64,000 nucleotides of DNA from Halomonas eurihalina (lineage in GTDB: Bacteria; Pseudomonadota; Gammaproteobacteria; Pseudomonadales; Halomonadaceae). The stretch lies in assembly GCF_008274785.1 (NCBI RefSeq), contig NZ_VTPU01000001.1, forward strand, positions 62,001 to 126,000, given 5' to 3'. A program made the position numbers and the translations under genes. Below are positions 63,547-64,000 of the stretch, piece after piece. The notes beneath the pieces are model-generated. The model was not told where the DNA came from. It ran no database searches and saw only the letters and a program-made list of their open reading frames with translations. The stretch's first letter is position 1, and every line of letters starts with the position of its first letter.

Positions 63547-63640
63547 GACAGGCCTTTGAGGAGGCGCTGTGAATACGTCCCTGTACGCTACCGACTCCTT
63601 CCTTGGAATCGGACCTCTTCATCGGCCTGTCCCCGGCGCT
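63547..63640. repeat. 94-bp structured dispersed element, copy 3 (leuC leader)
   Basis: GACAGGCC pairs with GGCCTGTC at the ends; outer stem GAGGAGG (63558-63564) with CCTCTTC (63614-63620, one G-T wobble); inner TAC/GTA hairpin replacing CCC/GGG of the other copies; second hairpin CCGACTCC/GGAATCGG. It lies 80 bases upstream of the leuC ATG. Confidence 0.85.
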
Positions 63641-63747
63641 GTTCAGCTATGCAGCGCACCTTTGGGGTCTAGTCTGGCCCTTCGCCCCTTTTCCCGCAGT
63701 CTCCCGCGGCGCGCACATAAAAGCAATTCATGTTATTTATTTATTGA

Positions 63748-63762
63748 ATTCCTTTCTGGAAT
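63748..63762. promoter_or_regulatory. LysR-type box upstream of the LysR gene
   Basis: ATTCC-N5-GGAAT is a perfect dyad of the T-N11-A class that LysR proteins bind. It is 20 bases upstream of the LysR ATG, a position consistent with self-repression, and within the divergent leuC region. Confidence 0.45.
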
Positions 63763-63782
63763 ACAAATCCAGGAGAGACATC

Positions 63783-64000
63783 ATGGACACCCAAAGCTTG
63801 CAGGCCTTCCTGGCCGTGGCCGACAACGGCAGCTTCTCCAGGGCCGCCGAGCAGTTGCATCTGACACAACCGGCGGTCAGCAAGCGCATCGCCGTGCTCG
63901 AGGGGCAGATCGATGCTCGGCTGTTCGATCGCATCGGCCGGCGCGTCGCGCTGACCGAGGCCGGCCGCCTGTTGCTGCCCCGGGCGCGGCGCATCCTGGT
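63783..64000 (+). CDS. LysR family transcriptional regulator, 3' end outside window
   Basis: Only the first 72 codons are visible. They form a LysR winged helix: MDTQSLQAFLAVADNGSFSR, AAEQLHLTQPAVSKRIAVLE and GQIDARLFDRIGRRVALTEA. AGGAGAG precedes the ATG. The divergent leuC suggests a leucine- or isopropylmalate-responsive activator, as at the Pseudomonas leu locus, but the effector domain is outside the window, so this is inferred from position only. Confidence 0.9.
   Translation, partial: MDTQSLQAFLAVADNGSFSRAAEQLHLTQPAVSKRIAVLEGQIDARLFDRIGRRVALTEAGRLLLPRARRIL

Larger units (their letters stand above)
63467..63782. other. 316-base gap between leuC and the LysR gene
   Basis: No gene is seen. 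It holds the third structured repeat (63547-63640), then a GC-rich spacer and, next to the LysR start, an AT-rich stretch (63715-63770) with the dyads AATTCA/TGAATT (63725-63750) and ATTCC-N5-GGAAT (63748-63762). Confidence 0.7.

Noticed and set aside
61415..63559. A 714-codon open frame antisense to leuD and leuC, and similar long antisense frames at 54796-56877, 49512-51137, 44189-45823, 22852-24675 and 13579-15012
   Set aside because: Each lies opposite a well-conserved gene and its translation is rich in Gly, Arg, His and Gln without domains. They arise from third-position GC bias in the true frame.

Overview
The window is a GC-rich, densely coded chromosomal segment of a gammaproteobacterium. 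The gene order leuC-leuD-leuB-asd-truA-trpF-trpB-trpA-accD-folC-dedD-cvpA-purF-metZ, the phhABC/TyrR cluster, the acidic tails of AccD and DedD, and the urease/Urt and tripartite tricarboxylate transporter (TTT) sets fit a Halomonas-like member of the Halomonadaceae. That genus-level placement is inferred; no rRNA gene is present. About 62 genes are visible, all with ordinary-looking codon use. I see no tRNA, rRNA, CRISPR, insertion sequence or prophage.

Layout: 1-2.6 kb, a PerM-type permease fragment divergent from purMN. 2.6-10.6 kb, a GDSL autotransporter esterase, a YjbR-like protein, dcd, apbC, a membrane-anchored coiled-coil protein, a YihY protein and a phospholipase-D-like protein. 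10.6-22.9 kb, a nitrogen-scavenging block: urease ureDABCEFG plus the nickel permease ureJ, then the urea ABC transporter urtABCDE. Both ureD and urtA have excellent sigma-54 (-24/-12) promoter matches with an NtrC-like half site upstream, and ureD also has an IHF-like site between them. 23-30 kb, a TctCBA tripartite tricarboxylate transporter divergent from a four-gene sensory operon: short IclR-like protein, TctD, TctE and a lone periplasmic binding protein. 30-34.9 kb, rlpA-like lipoprotein, cobA, an NSS-family sodium symporter, hpd and a thiamine-binding-type protein. 35-42.5 kb, cfa, then tyrR/phhR with a coupled membrane gene, divergent from phhA-phhB-phhC, and dadA. 42.6-48.3 kb, a MATE efflux gene, a PAS-GGDEF-EAL protein, a lone 2-oxoglutarate dioxygenase, yceI and cytochrome b561. 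48.4-64 kb, the conserved biosynthetic block, ending in a LysR gene cut by the window edge.

How the parts work together: urea is imported by Urt and hydrolysed by nickel urease under likely nitrogen control. Phenylalanine is hydroxylated to tyrosine (PhhA, with PhhB recycling the pterin), transaminated by PhhC and oxidised by Hpd, with TyrR-type boxes in both the phhA and hpd upstream regions. Carboxylate uptake by TctCBA is probably governed by the neighbouring two-component system.

The least explained material is non-coding. There are three ~94-bp structured elements whose stems covary between copies (in urtA-urtB, leuD-leuB and the leuC leader). A 46-bp module occurs in opposite orientations on both sides of ureABCEF, each copy next to a degenerate heptamer array. 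A perfect nine-copy heptamer array lies near 30.0 kb, and an AT-rich perfect inverted repeat lies in front of the dioxygenase gene.
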